64,000 nucleotides of DNA from Sulfuricaulis sp. (GCF_024653915.1 NZ_JANLGY010000001.1:61510-125509); one strand, 5' to 3'; positions 17,632 through 26,392 are shown, counted from the first letter of the stretch. Notes: generated by a model not told the origin, from the letters alone. Made by a program: numbers and translations.

Positions 17632-17644
17632 CGTTATTTCACCT
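17629..17644 (-). promoter_or_regulatory. Shine-Dalgarno site and AUU start codon of pcnB
   Basis: On the minus strand AGGTGA (17644-17639) is followed by 7 nt and then ATT AAC AAC. There is no ATG, GTG or TTG between the upstream in-frame TAA and the GTG in the catalytic motif 39 codons later. A weak AUU start would keep PcnB low, as known in E. coli. Confidence 0.75.
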
Positions 17645-17683
17645 GTCCGTTACAAAGCCGACAATCAGTGCACACATAATCTG

Positions 17684-17712
17684 TTGGTGCTTTGTCGGCC
17701 GGTACGTATAAT
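17684..17712 (+). promoter_or_regulatory. Promoter of tRNA-Glu
   Basis: The -35 TTGGTG (17684-17689) is followed by a 17-bp spacer and the consensus -10 TATAAT (17707-17712). The tRNA starts 38 bp after the -10, leaving a short 5' leader. It lies divergently upstream of pcnB. Confidence 0.8.
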
Positions 17713-17749
17713 AACACCGCTTTTGGCGCCCTGCGCGCCAACTCCGAAC

Positions 17750-17825
17750 GCTCCCATCGTCTAGTGGCCTAGGACGCTGGCCTCTCACGCCGGTAACAGG
17801 GGTTCGAATCCCCTTGGGAGCGCCA
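17750..17825 (+). tRNA. tRNA-Glu (anticodon CTC)
   Basis: 76 nt with encoded CCA. The acceptor GCTCCCA pairs with TGGGAGC. The anticodon stem CTGGC/GCCGG encloses loop CTCTCAC (anticodon CTC), and the T-arm AGGGGTTCGAATCCCCT is canonical. Its 3' end is echoed several times in the next 570 bp. Confidence 0.97.
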
Positions 17826-17866
17826 AAACTAAAATGGACCCATTTTTTTGGGTCCGTTTTAGTTTT
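17826..17866 (+). terminator. Strong hairpin terminator after tRNA-Glu
   Basis: AAACTAAAATGGACCCA pairs with TGGGTCCGTTTTAGTTT around a short T-rich loop. The right side ends in T-rich sequence. It starts immediately after the tRNA CCA. A related but different hairpin follows the last tRNA-end remnant at 18390-18428. Confidence 0.85.
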
Positions 17867-18389
17867 GGAGGTTGTTCTTCCCAAGGGGATGAGAACCCTC
17901 GGCTTGACGGACGCCATCCCTGGCGTCCGCCCTTCGGGCGCGCTAAAGCGCGTCCAATTTTGTTCCAGACAAAATTTGTCGACCAGCGCGCGCGGAACGC
18001 CGCCGCGAAGCGACGGCGGCCCCGGAAGGGGCGAGGTATAGGACGTACCGAGTAATCCCCTTGGGAGTGCCATACTTGCCGTCCTTGGCGCAACCCCGTG
18101 ACTTCGACTAACCCTGGCCCACGCATCTCGCTGCGCAATCCTTGCTTCGCTCGAAGTCCTGCCCGGCCTTCCTTGGCCGGGCGTTCGCTGCTTTCGCAGC
18201 TCACCCATGTGCGGGCGCTCGGAGGCACGAGAACACATTAAGTGTCTTCGTGACAATTCTGCCGGGAGCAGAATTGGACAGCGGAGCGCAGCGACGCTGG
18301 CCCCGGAGCGCGAAGCGCGAAGGGGCGAGCCCCAGGGATGGGGCGAACAAAACTCCGTCTCGCCCCCTTGGGAACTATTTGGGAGCGCC
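17867..18389. repeat. tRNA-Glu-associated array of hairpins and tRNA 3'-end remnants
   Basis: No convincing gene is present here. It holds an inverted partial copy of the tRNA T-arm (TTCCCAAGGGGATGAGAACCC, 17878-17898), a direct copy (AATCCCCTTGGGAGTGCCA, 18055-18073) and further pieces at 18363-18372 and 18380-18390. Consecutive short GC hairpins lie between them: GGACGCCA/TGGCGTCC, GCCCTTCGGGC, GCGCGCTAAAGCGCG, CCGCCGCGAAGCGACGGCGG, CCCCGGAAGGGG and, further on, ATTCTGCCGGGAGCAGAAT. The 19-bp direct repeat GGGAGCGCCAAAACTAAAA occurs at 17815 and 18381, bracketing the segment. Confidence 0.7.
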
Positions 18390-18428
18390 AAAACTAAAAA
18401 GGGCCCATAAAGGGCCCTCTTTAGTTTT
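18390..18428. terminator. Hairpin terminator at the end of the tRNA-Glu repeat
   Basis: AAAACTAAAAAGGGCCC pairs with GGGCCCTCTTTAGTTTT around a loop of a few bases. It has A-rich left and T-rich right flanks, so it could work on both strands. It sits 16 bp from the end of the minus-strand ankyrin gene. Confidence 0.75.
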
Positions 18429-18444
18429 GATTGGCGCACTAAAT

Positions 18445-19110
18445 CTATTGTTCTTTCGCGCCTGTACCGCCACCGCCGCCCTTTTTCATCAATTCCACGA
18501 TACGCGTATAGCCACCGCGTTCGGCGATCTTATCCGCTGTGTCACCGCGCCCGTCCTTGGAGTTCACGTCCGCACCGTTGTCGAGCAGCATCTGGACGAT
18601 ATCGCTATAACCTTTATAGGCCGCCGCCATCAACGGCGTCTTGCCGCTAACGGTGCGCACGTTCACGTTCACGCCCTGGTTTAACAATGATTGCACCACG
18701 GCAATCCGCCCCTTGAGTATGGCCGTAAACAGCGCCGCCGCGCCGTGCGCGGTTTTGGAACGGCCGCTTTTCTCAAGGCCGGAAGGCAACTTCAGCAGGC
18801 GATTACTGAGGGAAATGACGATCATGGCCACCAGTCCAAGTAGACTGATCTGCGGATCGATGCCGAATTCCTTGGCGATATCCTCGGGCACGTTGGCACC
18901 GGCGGCGAGAACCACGATCACCAGGATAAGGGTGAATTTGAGATACCGGACCAGCGCCACAGCTATAACAGCGATCAACCCACCAAGCAGATAGCGGCGA
19001 TCAAAACTGATCCAATCCGTCCAGGCGTCAGGCAGATTGGCTCCGATACTGAGCAACACAACAACAGCGACGAGACCCCAATCCCGCGGCGATTCTTTTA
19101 ATAAGACCAC
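18445..19110 (-). CDS. Membrane protein with C-terminal ankyrin repeats
   Basis: 221 residues from a GTG with AGGAG 7 nt upstream; the frame is open 20 codons further but without a ribosome site. Three or four hydrophobic segments occupy residues 10-115 (for example LVAVVVLLSIGANL, LLGGLIAVIAVALV, LTLILVIVVLAAGANV). Ankyrin repeats follow (GKTPLMAAAYKGYSDIVQML; DNGADVNSKDGRGDTADKIA), then a Gly-rich tail. Ankyrin repeats mediate protein contacts. Topology and partner are unknown. Confidence 0.8.
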   Translation of the reverse strand: MVLLKESPRDWGLVAVVVLLSIGANLPDAWTDWISFDRRYLLGGLIAVIAVALVRYLKFTLILVIVVLAAGANVPEDIAKEFGIDPQISLLGLVAMIVISLSNRLLKLPSGLEKSGRSKTAHGAAALFTAILKGRIAVVQSLLNQGVNVNVRTVSGKTPLMAAAYKGYSDIVQMLLDNGADVNSKDGRGDTADKIAERGGYTRIVELMKKGGGGGTGAKEQ

Positions 19111-19289
19111 AAAACCTCTCCTCTGTTTCCAGTCAGACTGTAGCCGCCACCCTAACCCCTGTTGCGACACTTAGCCTTAAGTCTAGATGCATTTTCTGCT
19201 CTGTGAAGCCGGCAATAATGCAAATAAAACCTGGTGCCGAATACCAGAAAACACCGGGCATTCCGGGCAAAAACCGCTCGCAAACCGCT

Positions 19290-19979
19290 TCACGCGTCCT
19301 TGTCCCCGAGAATACGCTCCAGCCAGCGGGCAATATCCCGGATTTCATCCGGCGCCACGGTATGCCCCATAGCATAGGTATGCCACTCAAGATCAAGTCC
19401 GTGCGCTTCCATCCGACTGTGTGCATGCTGCGCCAAATCAAACGGTATCATGCGGTCGTCCGTCCCATGCGCCATAAATATCGGGACCTTGACGTTAGCT
19501 GGATCAGCCTCCGCCATCAAGCTCTCTGCAAAAGGAACGGGTGCCGACAAGGACATAATTCCAGCCAGTGACCTGGCATAACGCAGACCGGTATGAAGCG
19601 CAATCGCCCCACCCTGGGAAAATCCCGCCAGCACAATGCGCTCACTGGCAATGCCGCGCTGGATTTCATTCTCGATCAGGCCTTGCATGATTTTTTCAGA
19701 TTCGCGGATATGCTCGATATTTTGCTCAAAACCGCGCTCGGACATGGCGATGTCATACCAGGCGCGCATGACAGAACCGCCATTAATGGTCACCGGCCGG
19801 TAGGGCGCGTGCGGGAACACAAATCGCAGAACGGGTTTTGCCGGCAATCGCAGTTCAGGAATGATGGCTTCAAAATCGTGGCCATCGGCACCCAATCCAT
19901 GCAGCCAGATGACGCTGGCAGAGGGCCTGGGCCCTGTTTCAACTTCTATGGCAGGTTCCTCGAGCGGCCGGACATCCAT
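19290..19979 (-). CDS. Carboxylesterase / phospholipase family protein
   Basis: 229 residues, the usual size of the YpfH/EstB carboxylesterase family. SASVIWLHGLGADGHDFEAI gives the oxyanion region, GFSQGGAIAL the nucleophile Ser121, HGTDDRMIPFD the Asp and YAMGHTVAPDE the His near residue 206. It is cytoplasmic, with no signal peptide. It lies 3 bp downstream of queD, so is probably co-transcribed with it. The substrate is unknown; small aliphatic or acyl esters are typical for the family. Confidence 0.9.
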   Translation of the reverse strand: MDVRPLEEPAIEVETGPRPSASVIWLHGLGADGHDFEAIIPELRLPAKPVLRFVFPHAPYRPVTINGGSVMRAWYDIAMSERGFEQNIEHIRESEKIMQGLIENEIQRGIASERIVLAGFSQGGAIALHTGLRYARSLAGIMSLSAPVPFAESLMAEADPANVKVPIFMAHGTDDRMIPFDLAQHAHSRMEAHGLDLEWHTYAMGHTVAPDEIRDIARWLERILGDKDA

Positions 19980-19982
19980 ACT

Positions 19983-20342
19983 TCAGTCTTCCCCGCGATA
20001 GACACAACCGGCCGTGCAGGTCTCACGCACGATGACTTTGGAGAGCACCGGTAATGCGGGTTTGAGCTTGCGCCAGATCCAGCGAGCAAGGTGTTCGCTG
20101 GTGGGGTTTTGCAGACCTTCAATTTCGTTTAAATAATGATGGTCGAGCTGATCGTGAAGCGGCTGGAAAACGCGAGACAGGTCGGCGAAGTCCATGATCC
20201 AGCCAGACTGCTCCTGCACCGGTCCGGCAACATGAATTTCGATCCGGAAGGAATGGCCGTGCAAACGCCGACACTTGTGGTTTTCCGGTACGTTCGGCAA
20301 GTGATGCGCTGCTTCGATGGTAAAAATCTTGAATATTTCCAC
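19983..20342 (-). CDS. queD: 6-carboxy-5,6,7,8-tetrahydropterin synthase
   Basis: 119 residues from GTG, matching the ~120 residues of QueD; the open frame extends 23 codons further with a hydrophobic, non-family tail. It makes the queuosine precursor carboxy-tetrahydropterin from dihydroneopterin triphosphate. Zinc/active-site residues are visible in [18 protein letters not shown] (His, Cys24) and [11 protein letters not shown] (His28, His30). The C-terminal [14 protein letters not shown] has the substrate-binding Glu. It links to the QueF domain encoded at 55116. Confidence 0.92.
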   Translation of the reverse strand: MEIFKIFTIEAAHHLPNVPENHKCRRLHGHSFRIEIHVAGPVQEQSGWIMDFADLSRVFQPLHDQLDHHYLNEIEGLQNPTSEHLARWIWRKLKPALPVLSKVIVRETCTAGCVYRGED

Positions 20343-20488
20343 AGGAATAACCGCAAAGAAAAAATGAATATACAAGTTTAACGACTTTCGTGCGTGCCGG
20401 AAACCATGCATTGCTCTCGCGGCGTTACTGACACGGCGCTAGAATAGCTCCGCGTTCCAACCAGTCAGATTCGCCTCCCCGAGGACCC

Positions 20489-21304
20489 ATGGCCCAAACT
20501 CACTTCCCGCTGATCGTTGAGCCGGCAGAGCTGGAGAAACACCTTGCCGCGGAAGATCTCCTGATAGTGGATCTGTGCCGACCCGAAACCTATGCACAGA
20601 CTCACGTACCCGGTGCCGTGCACCTCGATTACACGCAAATCGTGGCCGCGCGGCCACCCACCATGGGCTTACTGCCGGATGCGGCGCCATTGAGCGACGT
20701 GCTCAGTTCCATCGGCATGACACCGAACCACCATGTCATGGCCTATGACGATGAGGGTGGTGGACGCGCCTCGCGCCTGCTCTGGACACTGGATGCCCTC
20801 GGCCATACCCGTTATTCACTGCTGAACGGTGGCCTGCACGCCTGGCTCAATGATCGGCACCGGGTCGATAACGAACCAGTAATGAAAAAACGGACCGACT
20901 ACACGGTGAAGTTTGATAGCAAGGTCATCGCGGACAAGAATTACATCATGAAACATTTACACGATACGGGAGTGGTTATCGTGGACACGCGCACACCGGC
21001 GGAATACCGCGGCGAAACCAAGCGCGCGGAACGCAGCGGGCACATCCCCGGAGCGGTCAATTTCGACTGGATGAACGCCATTGATAAGACGCACAGCGCA
21101 CGCCTGAAACCGGCGGAAGATTTAAAGCGGGTTCTGGTTGATCTTGGGGTGACGCCGGACAAGGAGGTGATAACGTATTGTCAGACGCATCACCGTTCGG
21201 CGCATACTTATATAGTTCTTAAAAGTCTGGGGTACCCGCAGGTGCGGGGCTATCCGGGATCGTGGTCAGAGTGGGGCAACAGCCCCGAAACGCCTATCGA
21301 ATAA
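20489..21304 (+). CDS. Sulfurtransferase (tandem rhodanese, thiosulfate/mercaptopyruvate type)
   Basis: 271 residues with two rhodanese domains. The N-terminal one lacks the active Cys. The C-terminal one has it in ITYCQTHHRSAH (Cys231). VDTRTPAEYRGE and HIPGAVNFDW are classic rhodanese segments. The CQTHHRS loop is unlike the CGSGVTA of mercaptopyruvate enzymes and CRxG(x)R of thiosulfate enzymes, so the donor is uncertain. Sulfane-sulfur handling fits a sulfur oxidiser. GAGG lies 5 nt before the ATG. Confidence 0.9.
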   Translation: MAQTHFPLIVEPAELEKHLAAEDLLIVDLCRPETYAQTHVPGAVHLDYTQIVAARPPTMGLLPDAAPLSDVLSSIGMTPNHHVMAYDDEGGGRASRLLWTLDALGHTRYSLLNGGLHAWLNDRHRVDNEPVMKKRTDYTVKFDSKVIADKNYIMKHLHDTGVVIVDTRTPAEYRGETKRAERSGHIPGAVNFDWMNAIDKTHSARLKPAEDLKRVLVDLGVTPDKEVITYCQTHHRSAHTYIVLKSLGYPQVRGYPGSWSEWGNSPETPIE

Positions 21305-21506
21305 AAGGCCAGCTGGCATCGCGCTGATAATCCAGGCTGCGGTTGTCTGACTGCGCCAACCGGCGCGCGGCACGGTCGCGCAACAGTACAGCGTAGATAT
21401 CACCGTCATAAACCATCGCTGCCGTTTCCTGCCACCTGCCGTCATTCAACTTCGCGGAAGTCAACGCCGATATTCTCGATCTAATATTATTTAACCACTT
21501 TTTCAT
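21294..21506 (-). CDS. Small hypothetical protein (70 aa)
   Basis: 70 residues from an ATG with a very strong purine-rich ribosome site (GGGAGGAGAGAA). The sequence begins MKKWLNNIRSRISALTSAKL, then WQETAAMVYDGDIYAVLLRD. It is soluble and basic at the N-terminus. It overlaps the convergent sulfurtransferase gene by 11 bp. I do not recognise the family. Confidence 0.6.
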   Translation of the reverse strand: MKKWLNNIRSRISALTSAKLNDGRWQETAAMVYDGDIYAVLLRDRAARRLAQSDNRSLDYQRDASWPFIR

Positions 21507-22093
21507 TTCTCTCCTCCCCTCCGCACCGGTGATTCGGGCGTCACAACCATGATAAAAGGCAATTCCTGTGCCACTCACGGTGTCGATAAGGCATCGTCAA
21601 CGAAACATACTGATTTGAAAATTGTTTCCAGAATAAAAATCCCGCAACGACGAATCACACGACCCAGATGAACGGTCGTAGTGTAAGATTCAACCTACAC
21701 ATTCATGCCGGCAATAATGCCGCCAGCGCCGTAATTCTCTCGTCGCCATCTGCCCGGGTAAATCTTGCTGCAAGCAATCAAGGATTTAGCCTGCATGTTC
21801 AAGATGGATGCTTGGTTTTCGCTGCTTCCTGTAGCTGTAAAATGCCCCGACAAAACCTCGTCAGATCAGAGCAGAGGTTCTTTTCTCTTCATGATGAATA
21901 ACATCCGGATTCTCGTGGCCCAACCATAGAAGTACGCGAATATTTGGATGCCAGGGCTGGGCAAAGACCTGAATCTGCTGTATGGCACTCACCTTTCCTC
22001 ATGTGGCCAGGCTGCCGCCACCCGATTCCCGCCGCATAAAACCAATCTACACTTAAGCTAAAGCTTTAATTCGCGGGACAGCGTCGAAACTTC
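21507..22093. other. 587-bp intergenic region with no supported gene
   Basis: Lower GC than the neighbours. A 77-codon frame at 21668-21901 lacks a ribosome site and protein-like composition. It probably holds the promoter of the hybrid kinase gene. I see no RNA gene, terminator or repeat that I can defend. Confidence 0.5.
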
Positions 22094-24319
22094 ATGGATC
22101 AGCGTAATTTACGCACGGAAGATCTCCTGCTTCTTCGGGAGAGGGCCTCCATTTATGCCGTGTATGGCGTGTATATCGCCAGCATCAGTGTCGTCATCGC
22201 GACATTGCTGGTGAGCTATGTCATGGCCGACGCCATCACGATTGAAGGCATCATGCTCGCCCAGACTTCCAACATTGCGCTATGGACTGTGGATGCCATG
22301 CCTTTTGTATTCGCCATGTGGGGGCAATATGCCTCCTACCGCATGGCGCGCGAGGCCAACGAGTTCGTGCAGACCAAGACACAATCCCTGCGCGAGGCGT
22401 TGACCAAGGCCGACTTCACCAGCAAGGCCAAAAGCGACTTCTTTGCCAAGATGAGTCACGAGCTGCGCACGCCCATTAATGGCATTATTGGAATGAGTGA
22501 TTTGGTTCTTGAAACGAAACTGACCAAGGAACAACATCGCCACATCGATATCATTAAATCTTCGGCCAGCGGATTACTGACGCTGATCAACGATCTGCTG
22601 GATTTCTCAAAAATAGAGGCCGGCAAGCTCGAGCTGGAAGAAATTGAATTCGATCTGCGAGATTGCGTCGAGAAATCGGCCGCTTTGCTCACACAACAGG
22701 CGCACGCCAAGGGGCTCGTGCTTACCAATTTGATCCAGAATGATGTGCCCAGCCACCTGCTCGGCGACCCCGGGCGATTGCGGCAAATCATCATTAATCT
22801 ACTCGGTAACGCCATCAAATTTACCCATACGGGTGAAATTGTCCTGAGCGTCAAGAAGATGACTGATGAAGCCAAGGGCCAGGTACGACTGCACGTGGAA
22901 GTAGCCGACACCGGCATTGGCCTTTCGGCAAAAAATCAGACAAAACTGTTTCAGCCCTACAATCAAGCCGGTGCTTCGACATCGCGACGCTACGGAGGAA
23001 CCGGTCTTGGGCTCACCATCAGCAAGGAACTGGCGGAGGCCATGGGCGGACAGATCGGAGTGAAAAGTCAGGAAGGCAAAGGTAGTGTATTCTGGTTCAC
23101 CGCCAATTTCCGCAAACCCGCCGCGTTGAGTGCCGCTCCCGCGCCTACGCAGATTAACCTTAAAGGATTGCGCGTGCTGGTGGCCGACGGCAATATTCCA
23201 ACGCGTGTCGGTCTGGTGGACCAGCTGAATGCGTTGGGTCTGGAAGTGCAATCCATCGGTAATGGCAACGCGGCGCTGCAAATGGTTCGCTCCGCCGCGG
23301 GCTCGGACTTCCGCTTCGATCTGGTGCTGGTAGACATGTTCCTGCCTAACCTGAGCGGCGAGGAACTCGGGCACGAAATAAAATCACAGCCGGAAACGCG
23401 TGATACCGTACTGGTCATCCTGACTTCCGCGGGTGTTCGTGGTGATGCGCAACGGCTGAACCAGGCGGGCTTTGCCGGTTACTTCGGCAAACCCATCCAG
23501 CCCGACGACCTGCAGGACATGCTGAAAACAGTCATGGCGACGCGGAGCATGGATGAACAGGAACGCCAGCGTGCTGGCCTGGTCACCAAATACACACTGT
23601 CCGGCATGCGCAAAAAACTTGCACGCCTGCTGATTGTTGAGGACAGTGACGTCAATCAGGAAATCATGCAGAAAATGTTGTCCAAGCTGGGTTATTCGGC
23701 CGATATGGCGGTGAACGGACGAGCCGCCATCGAGGCGGCAACGCATGAGGACTACGGACTGATTCTCATGGATCTCCATCTTCCGGATATCAGCGGGATT
23801 GAAGCCATCGAAGCCATCCGAGCCCAGTCCGGTGCGCGCGCCAATACAGCCATTGCTGTACTCACAGCAGGTGCGTCGGATGGGGAAATAGCGCGCTGCC
23901 GCGCGCTGAAGGTCAATGACTTTCTGATCAAACCCCTGGATAGCAAAATACTCGCCGACACGCTGAAGCACTATCGGATCACGTCCACGTCTGTCACAAA
24001 GGATGCGCCATCTTCAGACACCTCGAAAAGCACCGCGCCGGACTCAAGGCTGGTGGAAATCTTCATCAAGGAAGCCACACAAAGACTGGACTCGCTGCGT
24101 AAGGCAGTGACATCCAATGACGCCCAGCGTGCTGCACGCGAGGCACATACCCTCAAAAGCTCGAGCGCCTATTTCCATGCCGATGCCATGCACGATGCCG
24201 CAACACGACTGGAAGAGATGGCAGACAGCGGGCAGCTCAGCAAGGCAAAACCAGAGCTGGAAAAGCTTGAGGCCGCCTACGCCCGGCTGCACACCAGCCT
24301 GACAAAGGATAAGAATTAG
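22094..24319 (+). CDS. Hybrid sensor histidine kinase with two receiver domains and HPt
   Basis: 741 residues. Two hydrophobic segments (about 23-45 and 58-80) anchor it in the inner membrane with almost no periplasmic sensor. HisKA has FFAKMSHELRTPINGIIGMS with His122. HATPase motifs are NLLGNAIKFTH, DTGIGL and GGTGLGLTIS. Receiver 1 has Asp414 (VLVDMFLPN) but only one residue of its N-terminal acidic pair (VLVADGN). Receiver 2 has a full set (IVEDSDVNQ, Asp560 in LMDLHLPD). The C-terminal HPt carries His685 in EAHTLKSSSAYF. This is an ArcB/BarA-like phosphorelay; no cognate output regulator is adjacent. The stop abuts the convergent aminotransferase gene. Confidence 0.95.
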   Translation: MDQRNLRTEDLLLLRERASIYAVYGVYIASISVVIATLLVSYVMADAITIEGIMLAQTSNIALWTVDAMPFVFAMWGQYASYRMAREANEFVQTKTQSLREALTKADFTSKAKSDFFAKMSHELRTPINGIIGMSDLVLETKLTKEQHRHIDIIKSSASGLLTLINDLLDFSKIEAGKLELEEIEFDLRDCVEKSAALLTQQAHAKGLVLTNLIQNDVPSHLLGDPGRLRQIIINLLGNAIKFTHTGEIVLSVKKMTDEAKGQVRLHVEVADTGIGLSAKNQTKLFQPYNQAGASTSRRYGGTGLGLTISKELAEAMGGQIGVKSQEGKGSVFWFTANFRKPAALSAAPAPTQINLKGLRVLVADGNIPTRVGLVDQLNALGLEVQSIGNGNAALQMVRSAAGSDFRFDLVLVDMFLPNLSGEELGHEIKSQPETRDTVLVILTSAGVRGDAQRLNQAGFAGYFGKPIQPDDLQDMLKTVMATRSMDEQERQRAGLVTKYTLSGMRKKLARLLIVEDSDVNQEIMQKMLSKLGYSADMAVNGRAAIEAATHEDYGLILMDLHLPDISGIEAIEAIRAQSGARANTAIAVLTAGASDGEIARCRALKVNDFLIKPLDSKILADTLKHYRITSTSVTKDAPSSDTSKSTAPDSRLVEIFIKEATQRLDSLRKAVTSNDAQRAAREAHTLKSSSAYFHADAMHDAATRLEEMADSGQLSKAKPELEKLEAAYARLHTSLTKDKN

Positions 24320-25468
24320 CTAAAGATAATTACGCAGGCGCGTCACACCTTCGCGCAAATTATCAAGCGTATTAGCATAGGAAAATCGCACATGCTGCCG
24401 CGCCCGATGGCTACCGAAGTCGAGACCCGGCGTGATGGCGACTCCGGTTTTCTCGAGCAGCCCGATGGCAAAGGCCCGGCTGTCATCGGTAAAGCGCGAG
24501 CAATCGGCATATAAATAAAAAGCACCTTGCGGCACCAGCGGGATTTCAAACCCGAGTTCACGCAAGGCCGGCAGAAGAAAATCCCGCCTTTCACGGAATA
24601 TATCCCGACGTTTCTGCAATTCCTGCTGCACCGTATTGTCGAATGCAGCCAGCGCGGCATATTGTGCCGGCGTGCTGGCGGCGAGAAAGATATTCTGCGC
24701 CAGTTTGTCGATAGCCGTAACAAATGAAGCTGGCGCCACCAGCCATCCCAGCCGCCAGCCGGTCATGCCGTAATATTTGGAGAAACTGTTCACCACGAAC
24801 AGATTCTGCGAATGCGACAAGGCCGTTACCGCTTCTTCTCCGTAAACAAGACCGTGATAGATCTCATCCACGATCAATACTCCACCCCGTTCCTCTACGG
24901 CACGAACAATTTTTTCCATCTCATTTGGCGGAATAAGAGTGCCCGTGGGATTGGACGGCGAGGCCAGCAACACAGCCACCGTGCGCTTGCTCCAGTGCTG
25001 GCAAACCAGGTCGGCATTCAGCTGATACCCATTCGAGGCATCCACCGGAATAGCCACCGGCTCTCCTTCGAACAGGCTGACAAAATGACGATTGCAGGGA
25101 TAACCGGGGTCGGCCATAAGCACCTGATCGCCGGGATTGATCAGTGCTGCGAAGATCAGTTGCAGAGCCCCGGAGGCGCCGGGCGTGACCGCCACTCTGC
25201 CGGCATCCGGCCGTATTTGGGCCGGATAACTCGTGGCGATGGCAGCGCGCAATTCCGGCAGGCCGAGCGCTGGAGTGTAATGCGTGCGCCCCGACTGCAG
25301 TGCCGCGATGCCTGCCTGCACAATACCGGGCACCGTGGGGAAATCCGGCTCGCCGATTTCCATATGGATTACGGACCGGCCCTGCGACTCCATGGCGCGA
25401 GCACGGGCAAGAATATCCATGACATGGAACGGTTCAATTTTCGATAGACGTGTCGCGCCTGGGTTCAT
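24320..25468 (-). CDS. PLP-dependent aminotransferase, class I/II
   Basis: 382 residues, fold type I. SPSNPTGTLIPP and VDEIYHGLVYG bind the cofactor; Lys231 in NSFSKYYGMTGWRLGW forms the Schiff base. The C-terminal Arg lies in HVRFSYANT. It resembles aspartate/alanine-type aminotransferases; the substrate cannot be fixed from sequence. The start overlaps the cbbY stop by 4 bp, so the two are translationally coupled. Confidence 0.92.
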   Translation of the reverse strand: MNPGATRLSKIEPFHVMDILARARAMESQGRSVIHMEIGEPDFPTVPGIVQAGIAALQSGRTHYTPALGLPELRAAIATSYPAQIRPDAGRVAVTPGASGALQLIFAALINPGDQVLMADPGYPCNRHFVSLFEGEPVAIPVDASNGYQLNADLVCQHWSKRTVAVLLASPSNPTGTLIPPNEMEKIVRAVEERGGVLIVDEIYHGLVYGEEAVTALSHSQNLFVVNSFSKYYGMTGWRLGWLVAPASFVTAIDKLAQNIFLAASTPAQYAALAAFDNTVQQELQKRRDIFRERRDFLLPALRELGFEIPLVPQGAFYLYADCSRFTDDSRAFAIGLLEKTGVAITPGLDFGSHRARQHVRFSYANTLDNLREGVTRLRNYL

Positions 25469-26229
25469 GGGCTCGACAACAATTGCCGGATCAACGCGAG
25501 ATTGAGAATCCTTGTGCCATTCACCGGCGGTCCGGACAATATCTGAAACGCCTGGTCTGGTTCACCGAGATGATCCAGCACGATCGCCGCACCATGAAAA
25601 TCATGCCGGCGCGTATAATCGTTAACAGTGATGACGGTCTGCAGTTCCGCGGCGCGCGCGGAACGCAGGCCGTTTTCGGAATCTTCGAAGGCCATGCATT
25701 GCGCCGGCGCCAGTTTGAGCGACTCAAGCACATGATGATAAATATCCGGCGCCGGCTTCTTGTCCGCCACCACATCGCCCGCCCCAATCACCTCAAACCA
25801 GGATTCGGCGTCGGCTGAGATGGCGTATCGCAACAATGCGCTGACATTATCCGGTGTGGTAGTCGTGGCGATTGCCAGGCGAATCCCGGCATGACGCGCC
25901 TCTTCGAGCAGACGCCGCACACCCGGTCGAAGCGGGATACCACCGCGCCCCAGCAGGTCGGTGTAATGGCGCGTCTTGGCGGCGTGCAGTCGCACGACCA
26001 GTGCGTCGTAATCAGCAGGTTTTCGATAATCCGGGCGGTAGCGCTCCACATAATGGCGCATGCGTTCCTTGCCACCGGTCACCGCCAGCAGTTCGCCGTA
26101 CAGGCCGACATCCCACTCCCAATCAAGCCGCGCCTCGGCGAAAGCCCGATTGAAGGCCAGCCGGTGTCCCTCACGCTCGGTATCGGCCAGTGTCCCGTCA
26201 ACATCGAAAATCAATGCCTTGAGTGTCAT
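25465..26229 (-). CDS. cbbY: HAD-family sugar-bisphosphate phosphatase, CbbY type
   Basis: 254 residues from the second Met of the frame. LIFDVDGTLADTEREGHR gives nucleophile Asp9 and acid/base Asp11. WEWDVGLYGELLAVTGGKERM is characteristic of CbbY, known to remove xylulose-1,5-bisphosphate, an inhibitor of RuBisCO. IATTTTPDNVSALL and FEDSENGLRSARAA complete the HAD motifs. Its presence suggests a Calvin-cycle autotroph. No other cbb genes are in this window. Confidence 0.85.
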   Translation of the reverse strand: MTLKALIFDVDGTLADTEREGHRLAFNRAFAEARLDWEWDVGLYGELLAVTGGKERMRHYVERYRPDYRKPADYDALVVRLHAAKTRHYTDLLGRGGIPLRPGVRRLLEEARHAGIRLAIATTTTPDNVSALLRYAISADAESWFEVIGAGDVVADKKPAPDIYHHVLESLKLAPAQCMAFEDSENGLRSARAAELQTVITVNDYTRRHDFHGAAIVLDHLGEPDQAFQILSGPPVNGTRILNLALIRQLLSSP

Positions 26230-26300
26230 GAATTTGCACACAAAATCCGGTCAAACTGTGTCATTACGGCAGCACGCGATACAGCATCTATACTCTTTGG

Positions 26301-26329
26301 TTGCGGCCCCGGTGGCTTTCTGATATAAA
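26301..26329 (+). promoter_or_regulatory. Likely dksA promoter
   Basis: The -35 TTGCGG (26301-26306), 17-bp spacer and -10 TATAAA (26324-26329) are followed by the GC-rich discriminator TCGCGC, a hallmark of promoters sensitive to ppGpp. Start of transcription is expected near 26337, at the edge of a T7 then C9 homopolymer (26340-26356). Confidence 0.6.
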
Positions 26330-26392
26330 TTCGCGCTTATTTTTTTACCCCCCCCCTCCCTTCAGGGGCCACATTATCGCAGGAGTTGTAGC

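Noticed and set aside
17684..17825. Integrative element using tRNA-Glu as attachment site
   Set aside because: The repeated tRNA ends are suggestive, but no integrase gene is near and the enclosed 550 bp has no cargo; kept only as a repeat finding.
17639..18439. 266-codon minus-strand frame over tRNA-Glu and the repeat array
   Set aside because: It reads antisense through the tRNA (GFEPLL/RPRPLDDG-type peptides are well-known artefacts of tRNA antisense) and through hairpins; no ribosome site.
21668..21901. 77-codon ORF in the 21507-22093 spacer
   Set aside because: No ribosome-binding site, no recognisable motif, and composition unlike neighbouring genes.
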